Source of the DNA: Streptomyces mangrovi
GTDB lineage: Bacteria; Actinomycetota; Actinomycetes; Streptomycetales; Streptomycetaceae
Direction: 5' to 3'
Length of the DNA stretch: 64,000 nucleotides
NCBI RefSeq assembly: GCF_900114215.1
Contig: NZ_FOSG01000013.1
Coordinates: 1-64,000 of the forward strand
Shown here: one piece after another, positions 33,242-44,891 of the stretch
Position numbering within the stretch: the first letter of the stretch is position 1
Layout: every line of letters starts with the position of its first letter
Notes under the pieces: model-generated
The model's input: only the letters and a program-made list of their open reading frames with translations
What the model was told of the DNA's origin: nothing
The model's database searches: none
Made by a program: the position numbers and the translations under genes

Positions 33242-34501
33242 TCAGGCGAGCTTCCGTCGCAGTTCCGCCACCACACCGTCCAGCGGCACCGGGACCTGCT
33301 CGCCGCTGTCGAGGTCCTTCACCTGGACGACCCCCTCGGCCAGGTCCCGCTCCCCGGCCACGACGGCGTACGCCGCCCCCGAGCGGTTGGCCGACTTCAT
33401 GCCGTTCTTCAGACCGCGGCCGCCGTACGCGAAGTCCGTGGCGATCCCCTGCCTGCGCAGTTCGGTGACCACGCCGAACAGCGCGCGCCGCGCCTCCTCC
33501 CCCAGCGGTACGGCGAAGACCTGGGTGCGCGAGGGAGCCGGGAGCTCCACCCCTTCGGCCCGCAGCGCCAGGACCGTGCGGTCCACGCCCAGCGCCCAGC
33601 CCACCGAGGGCAGCGGCGGGCCGCCGAGCATCTCCGACAGGCCGTCGTAACGGCCGCCGCCGCCGACGGCGGACTGCGAGCCGAGCCCGTCGTGGACGAA
33701 CTCGAAGGTGGTGCGGGTGTAGTAGTCCAGGCCGCGCACCAGCTTCTGGTCGTCCTCGAACTCCACCCCGGCCGCCGTCAGCAGCCCGCGCACCTGCTCG
33801 TGGTACTCCTTGCACGCCTCGCACAGGTGGTCGGGCATCATCGGCGCGCCGGTGAGCTGCTTCTGCACGGCCTCGCGCTTGTCGTCCAGCACGCGCAGCG
33901 GGTTGATCTCGACGCGGGCGCGGGTGTCCTCGTCCAGGTCGAGTCCGCGCAGGAAGTCCTGGAGTGCCGCGCGGTAGACCGGGCGGCACTCGCGGTCGCC
34001 CAGGGAGTTCAGCAGCAGCCGGAAGTTCCTCAGCCCCAGCGAGCGGTACGCCTCCACGGCCAGGATGATCAGCTCGGCGTCCAGGGCCGGGTCCTCGGCG
34101 CCCAGGGCCTCGGCGCCGACCTGGGAGAAGTGCCGGTAGCGGCCGGCCTGGGGGCGCTCGTAGCGGTACTGCGAACCGGAGTACCAGACCTTCACCGGCA
34201 GCGCGCCGCGGTGCAGGTTGTGCTCCAGCACGGCGCGGACGACCGGCGCGGTGCCCTCGGGGCGCAGCGCCAGGCGGCTTCCGCCCTTGGTGGTGAGGGT
34301 GTACATCTCCTTGGTCACGATGTCGGTGGACTCGCCGACACCGCGGGCGAACAGCTCGACGTTCTCGAAGCCGGGCGTCTCGATGTAGCCGTAGCCGGCG
34401 CGCCGCAGCGGCGCGGAGATCGCCTCGCGCACCGCCAGGTAGTCGGCCGACTCCGGGGGGATCAGGTCGTAGGTGCCCCTGGGGGCGGAGAAGGTGCTCA
34501 C
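33242..34501 (-). CDS. hisS: Histidyl-tRNA synthetase
   Basis: Charges tRNA-His. The 419-residue class II enzyme has [15 protein letters not shown] at the start, motif 2 with [17 protein letters not shown], the His-specific [30 protein letters not shown], and an anticodon-binding domain ([19 protein letters not shown]). GTG start at 34501 preceded by GAAGAAGAC; longer upstream reading overlaps the hydrolase gene 13 bases away. No T-box element was seen. Confidence 0.96.
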   Translation of the reverse strand: MSTFSAPRGTYDLIPPESADYLAVREAISAPLRRAGYGYIETPGFENVELFARGVGESTDIVTKEMYTLTTKGGSRLALRPEGTAPVVRAVLEHNLHRGALPVKVWYSGSQYRYERPQAGRYRHFSQVGAEALGAEDPALDAELIILAVEAYRSLGLRNFRLLLNSLGDRECRPVYRAALQDFLRGLDLDEDTRARVEINPLRVLDDKREAVQKQLTGAPMMPDHLCEACKEYHEQVRGLLTAAGVEFEDDQKLVRGLDYYTRTTFEFVHDGLGSQSAVGGGGRYDGLSEMLGGPPLPSVGWALGVDRTVLALRAEGVELPAPSRTQVFAVPLGEEARRALFGVVTELRRQGIATDFAYGGRGLKNGMKSANRSGAAYAVVAGERDLAEGVVQVKDLDSGEQVPVPLDGVVAELRRKLA

Positions 34502-34514
34502 GTCTTCTTCGTCG

Positions 34515-35237
34515 TCACATTCCTCGTCGCGGGGCGGCGGTGCCGCCTCCCGTTCCGAACGGGCCGCCGGCGGCCACCTCCCGCAGGAACGGGTTGGTGG
34601 CGCGTTCGCGGCCGATGGTGGTCTGGGGGCCGTGGCCGGACAGCACCACGGTCGAGTCGTCCAGGGGCAGGCACACACGTGCCAGCGACCGCAGGATCTC
34701 GGCGTGGTCACCGCCGGGCAGGTCGGTGCGTCCGATGGAGCCGGCGAACAGCAGGTCGCCCGAGAACAGCACCGGCGGGACGTCGGCCTGCTCGGGCATC
34801 CGGAAGGTCACCGACCCCCTGGTATGGCCCGGCGCGTGCGAGACGGTCAGCTCCAGCCCGGCCAGGGACAGCACGGCGCCGTCGGTCAGCTCCTCCACGT
34901 CGTCCGGCTCCCCCACGGAGAGCTCGCCCATCAGCGGCTGCCCGATGGAGCGGCCCAGCCACTTCTCGGGGTCGCTCATCATCTCCCGGTCCTCCGGGTG
35001 GATCCAGGCGGGCACGTCGTGCGCGCCGCACACCGGGACCACGGAGGCCACGTGGTCGATGTGGCCGTGGGTGAGGACGACGGCGACCGGCTTGAGGCGG
35101 TGTTTGGCCATGGCCTCCTCGACGCCTTCGGCGGCCTGGTGGCCCGGGTCGATGATCACGCACTCCTCGCCCGCGGCGGGGGCGACCAGATAACAGTTGG
35201 TCCCCCAGGCCCCGGCGGGGAACCCGGCAATGAGCAC
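34515..35237 (-). CDS. Metallo-beta-lactamase-fold hydrolase (glyoxalase II-like)
   Basis: A 240-residue soluble protein with the binuclear metal motif THGHIDH, further ligands in [16 protein letters not shown] and [10 protein letters not shown]. The pattern resembles glyoxalase II and YcbL-type hydrolases; the true substrate cannot be read from sequence. GTG start at 35237 ([18 protein letters not shown]). It sits 13 bases before hisS, forming an MBL-hisS pair conserved in actinobacteria next to rel. A divergent gap of 194 bases separates it from the cyclophilin. Confidence 0.9.
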   Translation of the reverse strand: MLIAGFPAGAWGTNCYLVAPAAGEECVIIDPGHQAAEGVEEAMAKHRLKPVAVVLTHGHIDHVASVVPVCGAHDVPAWIHPEDREMMSDPEKWLGRSIGQPLMGELSVGEPDDVEELTDGAVLSLAGLELTVSHAPGHTRGSVTFRMPEQADVPPVLFSGDLLFAGSIGRTDLPGGDHAEILRSLARVCLPLDDSTVVLSGHGPQTTIGRERATNPFLREVAAGGPFGTGGGTAAPRRGM

Positions 35238-35370
35238 GATCGTCCTTCGGTCGTCCGGCAGGGGATGCCGCGGCCGTCAAAACCGGCCGCCGGCAGCGGT
35301 TACAGAGCCTACCGGCGACGGGACGGAGCCCGCGAACCCGTATCCCGTATACCGTACGGCCCAAGCTGTG

Positions 35371-35390
35371 GCACACGTGTGCGTACGCAC
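35371..35390. promoter_or_regulatory. Two overlapping 12-base palindromes between divergent genes
   Basis: GCACACGTGTGC (35371-35382) and GTGCGTACGCAC (35379-35390) share four bases. They lie about 41 bases upstream of the cyclophilin GTG in the gap shared with the hydrolase gene. This looks like an operator for an unidentified dimeric regulator. Confidence 0.4.
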
Positions 35391-35431
35391 GCCTCGTACA
35401 GACGCCCCGAAGGATTCGAAGGAGACGATCC

Positions 35432-36295
35432 GTGGTCAGCAGTGAGCAGCGGCGCAAGCAGCTCGCCCGCGAGAAGTACCTGCGTCAGCAGCAGAGGCGG
35501 GCCGAGGCACGGCGCAAGGGGCGGATCCGCAACGCCTCCATCGCGGGCGGCCTGGCCCTGGTCCTGGCGGCCGGCGGCGCCTACGCCGCCGCGGGCGGCC
35601 TGGCGGCGGACGACGAGAAGACCGACAAGGCCGCCTCCGAACCCTCCACCCCGCCCACCAGCAAGGCCCCGGACCCGTGCGAGAAGCCGGCGAAGGGCGA
35701 GCCGAGCGAGAAGCACTGGAAGAAGGAGCCGAAGATGTCGATCGACACCTCGGCCACCTACACGATGAAGCTGGAGACCACCTGCGGCGACATCGAGATC
35801 GAGATGGACGCCGCCAAGACGCCTCGCACCGTGAACTCCTTCGAGTTCCTGGCCGATGAGGGCTATCTCGACCACTCCCCGTGCCACCGCCTGGTCAACC
35901 AGGGCATCTACGTGCTGCAGTGCGGCGACCCGACCGGCACCGGCACCGGCATGTCGAAGGACGGCAAGATCCAGCAGCCCGGTTACACCATCCCGGACGA
36001 GAACCTCGACGACCCGAAGGTGAAGAAGGGCACCTATCCGGCGGGCACGGTCGCCATGGCCAACCGGTACAACGCCCAGACCAAGGAGAACCGGGACAGC
36101 GGCGGCAGCCAGTTCTTCCTGGTCTACGAGGACAGCCAGCTCCCCCCGGACTACACCCCCTTCGGCACCGTCACCGAGGGCATGGACGTGCTGAAGAAGA
36201 TCGCCGACGCCGGTATGACGCCGGACCCGCAGACGGGCAACACCAAGCCGAACGCGACCGTGGTGATCGACAAGGCGACGGTGCGCAAGAGCTGA
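35432..36295 (+). CDS. Membrane-anchored peptidyl-prolyl isomerase (cyclophilin)
   Basis: Helps fold exported proteins. The 287-residue protein has a basic cytoplasmic N-terminus, a membrane segment (IAGGLALVLAAGGAYAAAGG, about residues 36-55), a Thr/Pro/Lys linker and a cyclophilin domain from about 105: TTCGDIEIEMDAAKTPRTVNSF, CHRLV, GTVAMANRYN, GGSQFFLVYED and FGTVTEGMDVL. Start GTG at 35432 behind AAGGAGAC. Typical of the large actinobacterial cyclophilins. The DUF349 gene follows on the same strand after 263 bases. Confidence 0.92.
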   Translation: MVSSEQRRKQLAREKYLRQQQRRAEARRKGRIRNASIAGGLALVLAAGGAYAAAGGLAADDEKTDKAASEPSTPPTSKAPDPCEKPAKGEPSEKHWKKEPKMSIDTSATYTMKLETTCGDIEIEMDAAKTPRTVNSFEFLADEGYLDHSPCHRLVNQGIYVLQCGDPTGTGTGMSKDGKIQQPGYTIPDENLDDPKVKKGTYPAGTVAMANRYNAQTKENRDSGGSQFFLVYEDSQLPPDYTPFGTVTEGMDVLKKIADAGMTPDPQTGNTKPNATVVIDKATVRKS

Positions 36296-36558
36296 CCCCC
36301 GGCGGCCGGTGCCGCGTCCGTGCCCGGCGGCCGCTCCGGGCGGCCGCTCCGGGCGGTCCCGAGCCCGGATTTCGGTCGCCCGGGATGCGGACAGGGCGGG
36401 CACCGGTCGCCTATGTTGGGCGTTGTACGGGGTGCCTGCGCCGACGGTCGGGCAGACCCTTCGGCCGGGCCGGTCACATCCGGCCGCCGGCCGTATGACA
36501 ACTGTGGACGATGCCGGGGAGCGCACGCCTCCCGTCGGCATCATGTGGAGGAGGCGCT

Positions 36559-37788
36559 GTGAGCAGCGACCCGTGGGGCCGCGTCGATGAGACGGGGACC
36601 GTTTACGTGCGTACCGCCGACGGCGAGAAGGTCGTCGGCTCGTGGCAGGCCGGAGCCCCCGAGGAGGCCCTGGCCTACTTCGAGCGCAAGTACGACGGCC
36701 TGGTCGTGGAGATCGACCTCCTTGAGCGCCGGGTGAAGACCACCGACCTGTCGGCCAAGGACGCCCTGGCCGCCGTCGGGCACCTGCGGCAGCAGGTCGA
36801 CCAGGCGCACGCGGTGGGTGATCTGGAGGCCCTTGGCAGGCGGCTGGACCAGCTCACCGAGCTGATCGAGACCCGCCGGGAGGAGCGCAGGGCGGCCCGG
36901 GCACGGCAGGCCGAGGAGGCGCGCAAGGCCAAGGAGGCGCTGGTCGCCGAGGCCGAGGAACTCGCCGCCAGTGACCAGTGGCGGGCCGCCGGGGAACGGC
37001 TGCGCGCCCTGGTCGACACCTGGAAGGGCCTGCCCCGGCTGGACCGCAAGTCCGACGACGAGCTGTGGCACCGCTTCTCGCACGCCCGCTCGGCCTTCTC
37101 CAAGCGGCGCAAGGCCCACTTCGCGTCGCTGGACGCGCAGCGCGAGGAGGCCCGGCGGCGCAAGGAGAAGCTGGTCGCCGAGGCCGAGGCCCTGTCCGGC
37201 TCGACCGACTGGGGTCCGACGGCCGCCCGCTACCGCGAGCTGATGCAGGACTGGAAGGCCGCGGGCCGGGCCCAGCGCGAGCACGAGGACAAGCTGTGGC
37301 AGCGCTTCCGCGGCGCCCAGGACGTCTTCTTCGCCGCCCGCGGCGAGGTCTTCGCCGAGCGGGACGCCGAGCAGCGGGAGAATCTGGCCCGCAAGGAGGA
37401 GCTGGCCGCCGAGGCGGAGAAGCTGCTCCCGGTCACCGACCTGAAGGCGGCCCGGGTGGCCTTCCGCGCCATCAACGAGCGCTGGGACGCCATCGGCCAT
37501 GTTCCCCGGGACTCCCGGGCCGGGATCGAGGGCCGGATGCACGCGGTGGAGCGGGCGATCCAGGAGGCCGAGGAGGCCGAGTGGCGCCGCACCAACCCCG
37601 AGGCCCGGGCGCGGGCGGAGGGGCTGACCGGCCAGCTCCAGGACGCCGTGGACAAGCTCCGCGCGCAGATCGACAAGGCCCACGCGGCCGGCAACACCGC
37701 CAGGGCCCAGAAGCTGGAGCGGGAGCTCGAGGGCCGTCAGGCCCTGCTGGACCAGGCCCTCAAGGGACTGCGGGAGTTCAGCGGCTGA
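36559..37788 (+). CDS. DUF349 repeat coiled-coil protein
   Basis: A 409-residue, highly charged helical protein with about four DUF349 repeats, recognisable by the recurring pattern W-x-x-x-G-R-x-x-E/D-x-x-L-W-x-R-F (for example DELWHRFSHARSAFSKRRKAHF and DKLWQRFRGAQDVFFAAR in separate repeats). DUF349 proteins have no known enzymatic activity. GTG start at 36559 with GGAGGAGGC upstream; the ORF extension to 36511 lacks support. It converges on rel, separated by a 32-base inverted repeat. Its position beside rel is conserved in Streptomyces; a functional link is unproven. Confidence 0.9.
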   Translation: MSSDPWGRVDETGTVYVRTADGEKVVGSWQAGAPEEALAYFERKYDGLVVEIDLLERRVKTTDLSAKDALAAVGHLRQQVDQAHAVGDLEALGRRLDQLTELIETRREERRAARARQAEEARKAKEALVAEAEELAASDQWRAAGERLRALVDTWKGLPRLDRKSDDELWHRFSHARSAFSKRRKAHFASLDAQREEARRRKEKLVAEAEALSGSTDWGPTAARYRELMQDWKAAGRAQREHEDKLWQRFRGAQDVFFAARGEVFAERDAEQRENLARKEELAAEAEKLLPVTDLKAARVAFRAINERWDAIGHVPRDSRAGIEGRMHAVERAIQEAEEAEWRRTNPEARARAEGLTGQLQDAVDKLRAQIDKAHAAGNTARAQKLERELEGRQALLDQALKGLREFSG

Positions 37789-37793
37789 GGAAG

Positions 37794-37863
37794 CGGCCCG
37801 CGCACGGGGCGGCCCCGGCACCTTCACTTCCGAAGGTGCCGGGGCCGCCCCGTGCGCGGGCCG
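37794..37863. terminator. Bidirectional terminator between DUF349 gene and rel
   Basis: A perfect 32-base inverted repeat (37794-37825 with 37832-37863) with a six-base loop fills the 77-base gap between the two convergent genes. It is the longest perfect hairpin found in the window. Confidence 0.92.
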
Positions 37864-37865
37864 GG

Positions 37866-40460
<2,595 letters not shown>

Positions 40461-40503
40461 CCCGGCCCCGGAACGAGCCGGGCGCCGGTGCGGGGCGGCG
40501 TCG

Positions 40504-40551
40504 GGTGTCAGGTGTCAGGTGTCAGGTGTCAGGTGTCAGGTGTCAGGTGTC
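40504..40551. repeat. Seven-base tandem array upstream of rel
   Basis: GGTGTCA is repeated six times perfectly, followed by a partial seventh unit. In the rel direction the unit reads TGACACC, which resembles a -35 element. It lies 44-91 bases ahead of the earliest rel start codon, downstream of the apt terminator. Confidence 0.95.
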
Positions 40552-40585
40552 TTCGAGGGTGTCACAGACGGAGGGCCGGACGCGA

Positions 40586-40625
40586 CGGAGGGGACGGCCC
40601 GGAGCGCTCCGGGCCGTCCCCTCCG
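40586..40625 (-). terminator. Terminator after apt
   Basis: A perfect 40-base palindrome (20-base arms meeting at GCGC) lies 33 bases past the apt stop. It should end the yajC-secD-secF-apt transcript before rel. Confidence 0.82.
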
Positions 40626-40657
40626 CGAAGTCGGTGCCGCGGAGGCACCGGCTGCTC

Positions 40658-41218
40658 TCAGACGGTGATCACCACATCCAGTGGAGCGCCCTCCAGCGCG
40701 GCCTCCAACCTGGTCCGGCCGGGCAGGAAGCCCAGCTCCATCAGGACCGCGACCCCGGCGACCCGCGCCCCGGAGCGGCGGATCAGGCGCAGCGACGCCT
40801 CGGCGGTGCCGCCGGTGGCCAGCACGTCGTCGATCACCAGCACCCGGTCCTCGGGGCTGAGGTCCTCGGCGTGGATCTCGATCTCGGCGCTGCCGTACTC
40901 CAGCTCGTACGCCTGCGACAGGGTGGCGCCGGGCAGCTTGCCCGCCTTGCGCACGGGGATGAAGCCGAGGCCCGCCCGTACCGCCGCCGGGGCGGCCAGG
41001 ATGAAGCCCCGCGCCTCCAGGCCCACCACCTTGGTGGCGCCGCGCTCCCGGGCGAGGCCGGCCAGCGCGTCGGTGAGGGCGGTGAAGGCCTCGGGATCGG
41101 CCAGGAGCGGGGTGATGTCCTTGAACAGGACTCCTGGCTTGGGGTAGTCGGGCACGTCGCGGATCCTGCTGAGCAGCAGGCCGCGCAGCCCCTCGAAGTC
41201 GGCCGTGACGGGGATCAT
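40658..41218 (-). CDS. apt: Adenine phosphoribosyltransferase
   Basis: Salvages adenine to AMP using PRPP. The 186-residue protein has PDYPKPGVLFKDITPLL, the GLEARGFILAAPAA segment, and the PRPP motif VLVIDDVLATGGTAEA. ATG at 41218, four bases after the secF stop, so it is in the sec operon. The secDF-apt-rel order is a classic actinobacterial arrangement. Confidence 0.96.
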   Translation of the reverse strand: MIPVTADFEGLRGLLLSRIRDVPDYPKPGVLFKDITPLLADPEAFTALTDALAGLARERGATKVVGLEARGFILAAPAAVRAGLGFIPVRKAGKLPGATLSQAYELEYGSAEIEIHAEDLSPEDRVLVIDDVLATGGTAEASLRLIRRSGARVAGVAVLMELGFLPGRTRLEAALEGAPLDVVITV

Positions 41219-41222
41219 CGGG

Positions 41223-42344
41223 TCACCGCCGCCTTCCGGAGGGACGCCCGCGGCTGCCGGCCTCCGGCGAGCGGGGCCCGCCGACGGATCCGGCCGCCGC
41301 GGCGGTGGGCTCCGCGGACGGACGCGCGCCGGTCCCCGCGCTCTCGCCCGTCTCCTCGGCGTCCTCGGCCCCGTCGCCGCCCTTGGCCCGCTTGGCCAGC
41401 GTCCGCCGGTCGTGGGCCTTGATCTCCGGCGAGCGGAGCTTGAGGTCCACCACGATCGGGGTGGCGATGAAGATGGAGGAGAACGTACCGGCGGTGAGGC
41501 CGATGAACAGCGACAGCGAGATGTCCTTGAGCATGCCGCCGCCGAGCAGGCCGGTGCCGATGAACAGCAGTCCGGCCACCGGCAGCAGGGCGACCACCGA
41601 GGTGTTGACGGAGCGGACCACGGTGGCGTTGATGCCGAGGTTGGCCAGCTCGCCGAAGGTGTGGCGGTTCTGCTTGAGCAGGCCCCGGGTCTTCTCCTTG
41701 ACCTTGTCGAAGACCACCACCGTGTCGTACAGCGAGTAGCTGAGGATCGTCAGGACGCCGACCACCGTGCCCGGGGTCACCTCGAAGCCGACGATGGCGT
41801 AGACGCCGATGGTGACGACCAGGTCGTGCAGCAGGGCGCCCATGGCGCCCACCGCCATCCGCCACTCGAAGGCGATGGCCAGGTAGACGCTGACCAGGAT
41901 CAGGAAGACGATCAGGCCCTGGATCGCCTTGCTGCTCATCTGGTCGCCCCAGCTGGGGCCGACCAGCTCGGTGTCCAGCTCCTGGGTCTCGAGACCGAGC
42001 TCCTCGGCGAGGGCCGCGCGAGTCTTCTCCGACTGCTCGTTGTCCAGCCCGGTGACCTGGATGCGCAGCGCGCCGCTGCCCAGCTCCTGAATGCGGGGCT
42101 CGGTCCCGGAGACCTCCTGGGCGGTCTCGCGTGCGTCCTCGATCGACATCTGGGTGGGCGGGGTGGTGAAGACGGCGCCGCCCTGGAACTCGATGCCCAT
42201 GTACAGGCCGCGGGCCCCCAGGCCCACCAGGGAGATCAGCATCAGCAGCAGCGTGACGCCGTACCAGAGCTTCCGCCGTCCGACGAAGTCGTAGCTGGCC
42301 TCGCCGCGGTACAGCTTGCCGCCGAGATTACCGAATCGCGACAT
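41223..42344 (-). CDS. secF: Protein translocase subunit SecF
   Basis: With SecD uses the proton gradient to complete Sec-dependent export. The 373-residue protein has an N-terminal membrane helix (LWYGVTLLLMLISLVGLGA), the extracellular domain beginning MGIEFQGGAVFTT, and the five-helix RND-type block with VGVLTILSYSLYDTVVVFDKV and the C-terminal SIFIATPIVVDL. The C-terminal tail (about 50 residues) is Ala/Glu/Gly-rich. One base separates its ATG from the secD stop. Confidence 0.95.
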   Translation of the reverse strand: MSRFGNLGGKLYRGEASYDFVGRRKLWYGVTLLLMLISLVGLGARGLYMGIEFQGGAVFTTPPTQMSIEDARETAQEVSGTEPRIQELGSGALRIQVTGLDNEQSEKTRAALAEELGLETQELDTELVGPSWGDQMSSKAIQGLIVFLILVSVYLAIAFEWRMAVGAMGALLHDLVVTIGVYAIVGFEVTPGTVVGVLTILSYSLYDTVVVFDKVKEKTRGLLKQNRHTFGELANLGINATVVRSVNTSVVALLPVAGLLFIGTGLLGGGMLKDISLSLFIGLTAGTFSSIFIATPIVVDLKLRSPEIKAHDRRTLAKRAKGGDGAEDAEETGESAGTGARPSAEPTAAAAGSVGGPRSPEAGSRGRPSGRRR

Positions 42345-42345
42345 C

Positions 42346-44175
42346 TCAGGCCTCCTTCGGTTCGGCGGGGGCGGCGACCGCGGCGCGGCGGCCCCGGTAC
42401 AGCGGCGGGGTGACTCCGAGCCGCTTCGGGTCGAGCCCGGACCACGGGTGGCCGCTGGTGAAGAACTTCCGGCCGGCCATGATCGTCATCATCGGCTTGG
42501 TGAGCAGGAAGACGATGGCCAGGTCCAGCGCCGTCGTCAGGCCGAGCACGAAGGCGAAGCCCTGGACGGAGCCGATCGAGACGATGAACAGCACGATCGC
42601 GGCGATGATCGAGACCACGTCGGAGACCAGGATGGTCCGGCGGGCGCTGGGCCAGGCCCGCTCGAAGGCGGCCCGGACGGACCGGCCCTCGCGGATCTCG
42701 TCGCGGACCCTCTCGAAGTAGACGATGAAGGAGTCCGTGGTGATGCCGATGGCCACGATGGCGCCGCAGATCGCCGGCAGGCTCAGCGCGAAGCCGATGG
42801 CCGGGCCGAGCAGGGTCATGACGACGTAGGTGAGGATGGCCGCGGCCACCAGGCTGGAGATCGCCACCAGCGCCAGCACCCGGTAGTAGAAGACCAGGTA
42901 GACGACGACCAGCGCCAGGCCGATGGCTCCGGCGATCAGGCCCGCCTTGAGCTGCTCGGAGCCGAGCGTGGGCGAGATGGTGGTCACGTTGCTCTCCTCG
43001 AAGGAGAGCGGCAGGGCGCCGTAGGAGAGGATGTTGGCCAGTTCCTCGGCGGACTGCTGGTTGAAGCTGCCGGAGATCTCGGCGCTGCCGCCGCCGAGCC
43101 GCTCGGAGACGCGGGGGGCGGAGACGACCTCGCCGTCCAGCACGATCGCGAACTGGTTGCGCGGCTCGGCCTGGGTGGAGAGCTCCTCGGTGATGTCGGC
43201 GAACTTCTCGGCGCCGTCGGAGTCGAACTCCATGGTGACGATCCAGCCCTGGGCGCGCTGGTCGTCGAAGAGGGCGGCGGCGTCGGTGACGTCGGTGCCG
43301 GGGACGGCGACGGGGCCGAGCCCGTACTTGTACAGCCCGCTCTCGTCGCAGGAGGCGACGGACTCGGAGTTCTCCGCCTGGGCGGCGGCCCGGCTGGCCT
43401 CGGAGCGGCCCTCGTCGGTGGCGCAGTCCAGCGCGTCGAGCTTCTTCTGCAGGTCGGCCGGGATGCCGGCGTCGGGTGCCGGGGCCGGCTGCGAGGGCTC
43501 GGGGGCGGCGGACTCGTCGGCCTTCTCCTCCCCGGGCGCGGAGGCCGAGGGGGTGGGCGACTGGGAACCGTCGGCCAGCAGGTCCTCGGTGACGGCCCGG
43601 CCCTGGGTGGAGGCCTCGGGCGAGGGGGTCGCGGAGGAGTCGCCGGACTTCTCGCCGTCCGTCGCCTCCTCGGCCTTCTCGCCCTTCTCGGTGTCTTCCG
43701 CCTTCTCGTCCTTGTCACCGGCGGCTCCGGACGGGCTCGCCGAGGGGTCCGGCTGGGGCGGGGCCCCGGACGCGACGGTCAGGACTGGGCGGAACGCGAG
43801 CTGGGCGGTGGTGCCGACCTGCTCGCGGGCCTGCTTCTCGTCGGTGCCGCGCGGGATGTTGATGACGATGTTCTCGGCACCCTGCGTCCGCACCTCGGCC
43901 TCGGCGACGCCCAGACCGTTGACCCGCCGCTCGATGATGGAGACGGCGGTGTTCATGTTGGTCTCGTTGATCGCCTCCTCCTTGCCGGGCTGGGCCTTGG
44001 CCGTGAGCGTGATGCTCGTGCCGCCGGCGAGGTCGATGCCCAGGCGGGGCGTGGTGTGCCCGGAGAGGAACATGCCTCCGGTGAGCGCCACCATCGCCAC
44101 CAGGATGAGCGCCAGGGAACGCCACGGCCGTCCCTGGTTGCCCGGTGATCTGCGACCTTTCTTCGGTGCTGCCAC
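42346..44175 (-). CDS. secD: Protein translocase subunit SecD with acidic extracellular insert
   Basis: Partner of SecF. The 609-residue protein has an N-terminal helix (about 20-38), the first extracellular motif LGIDLAGGTSITL and ENIVINIPRG, and the C-terminal RND block (AICGAIVAIGITTDSFIVYFERVRDE). Residues about 137-238 form an insert rich in Asp, Glu, Lys, Ser and Pro in the P1 domain, facing outside; it ends at ADLQKKLDALDCATDEG. GTG start at 44175. Actinobacterial SecD often carries such a loop, but this one is long. Confidence 0.94.
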   Translation of the reverse strand: MAAPKKGRRSPGNQGRPWRSLALILVAMVALTGGMFLSGHTTPRLGIDLAGGTSITLTAKAQPGKEEAINETNMNTAVSIIERRVNGLGVAEAEVRTQGAENIVINIPRGTDEKQAREQVGTTAQLAFRPVLTVASGAPPQPDPSASPSGAAGDKDEKAEDTEKGEKAEEATDGEKSGDSSATPSPEASTQGRAVTEDLLADGSQSPTPSASAPGEEKADESAAPEPSQPAPAPDAGIPADLQKKLDALDCATDEGRSEASRAAAQAENSESVASCDESGLYKYGLGPVAVPGTDVTDAAALFDDQRAQGWIVTMEFDSDGAEKFADITEELSTQAEPRNQFAIVLDGEVVSAPRVSERLGGGSAEISGSFNQQSAEELANILSYGALPLSFEESNVTTISPTLGSEQLKAGLIAGAIGLALVVVYLVFYYRVLALVAISSLVAAAILTYVVMTLLGPAIGFALSLPAICGAIVAIGITTDSFIVYFERVRDEIREGRSVRAAFERAWPSARRTILVSDVVSIIAAIVLFIVSIGSVQGFAFVLGLTTALDLAIVFLLTKPMMTIMAGRKFFTSGHPWSGLDPKRLGVTPPLYRGRRAAVAAPAEPKEA

Positions 44176-44290
44176 CTTCTCGTGTCTCCCTGTCCAACCG
44201 CCCGCGCTCGAATGGTCGCCGCGCGGCGCGCGAAGTGGTCGTAAGGACATGCGGTGCCGCCGGGCCCGTCGGGGCCCGCGGCGGGGCGAC

Positions 44291-44728
44291 TCACTTGGAG
44301 TCGGTGTCGCCCTTCCGCTTGGCGTCCCCGGTCTCCGCGTCGTCGGCGGAGGAGTCCGTCTTGCTCAGGTCGGTCTTGTCCACGCCGCCGTCGGAGACCA
44401 GCGAGGAGGCGTCGTCCGGGACGACGGGGGCGTCCGCGTCGTGGTCCTCGCCGTTGACGATGCGCTCGTACTCGTCGGCCTCCAGCACGGCGCCGACGGC
44501 GTTCTTGGCGTAGACCGCGTGCACGCCCGGCGCGACCTCCAGGAGGACCGTGTCGGAGTGGACCTCCTTCACCAACGCGTACATGCCACCGATCGTACGG
44601 ATGCCGGTGCCTGGCTCCATCCGGTCGCGCATCTGTGCGGCCTGCTGCTGCTTCTTCTTGGCCGAGCGCGTCATCAGGAGCATGGCCCCGATGAGGATGA
44701 TGAAGGGGAGGAGAAGTCCAATATCCAC
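44291..44728 (-). CDS. yajC: Sec translocon accessory subunit YajC
   Basis: Small membrane protein of the SecDF-YajC complex. The 145-residue product has one N-terminal membrane helix (LLLPFIILIGAMLLMTR, residues 4-20), a basic stretch KKKQQQ, the conserved core GTGIRTIGGMYALVKEV and a disordered Asp/Ser/Lys tail. GTG start at 44728. It is 115 bases ahead of secD; 163 bases separate it from ruvB. Confidence 0.92.
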   Translation of the reverse strand: MDIGLLLPFIILIGAMLLMTRSAKKKQQQAAQMRDRMEPGTGIRTIGGMYALVKEVHSDTVLLEVAPGVHAVYAKNAVGAVLEADEYERIVNGEDHDADAPVVPDDASSLVSDGGVDKTDLSKTDSSADDAETGDAKRKGDTDSK

Positions 44729-44891
44729 GGCGGAAGGTTTCCTTCACACGACCGCTGGGAAGCGGCCTGGTATTCGGGGGTGGTCGTGCCCTCCGGGACG
44801 GAGGGCATCGGCGGAGTCTAAGCGAGCCCGCGCCTGGGGAACAACGTCAAGCATCGCACTGAGGTTCCGCGAAGGGCGAGTTCGCACGCCG

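Noticed and set aside
40504-40551. CRISPR-like array
   Set aside because: The unit is seven bases with no spacers; it is a simple tandem repeat.
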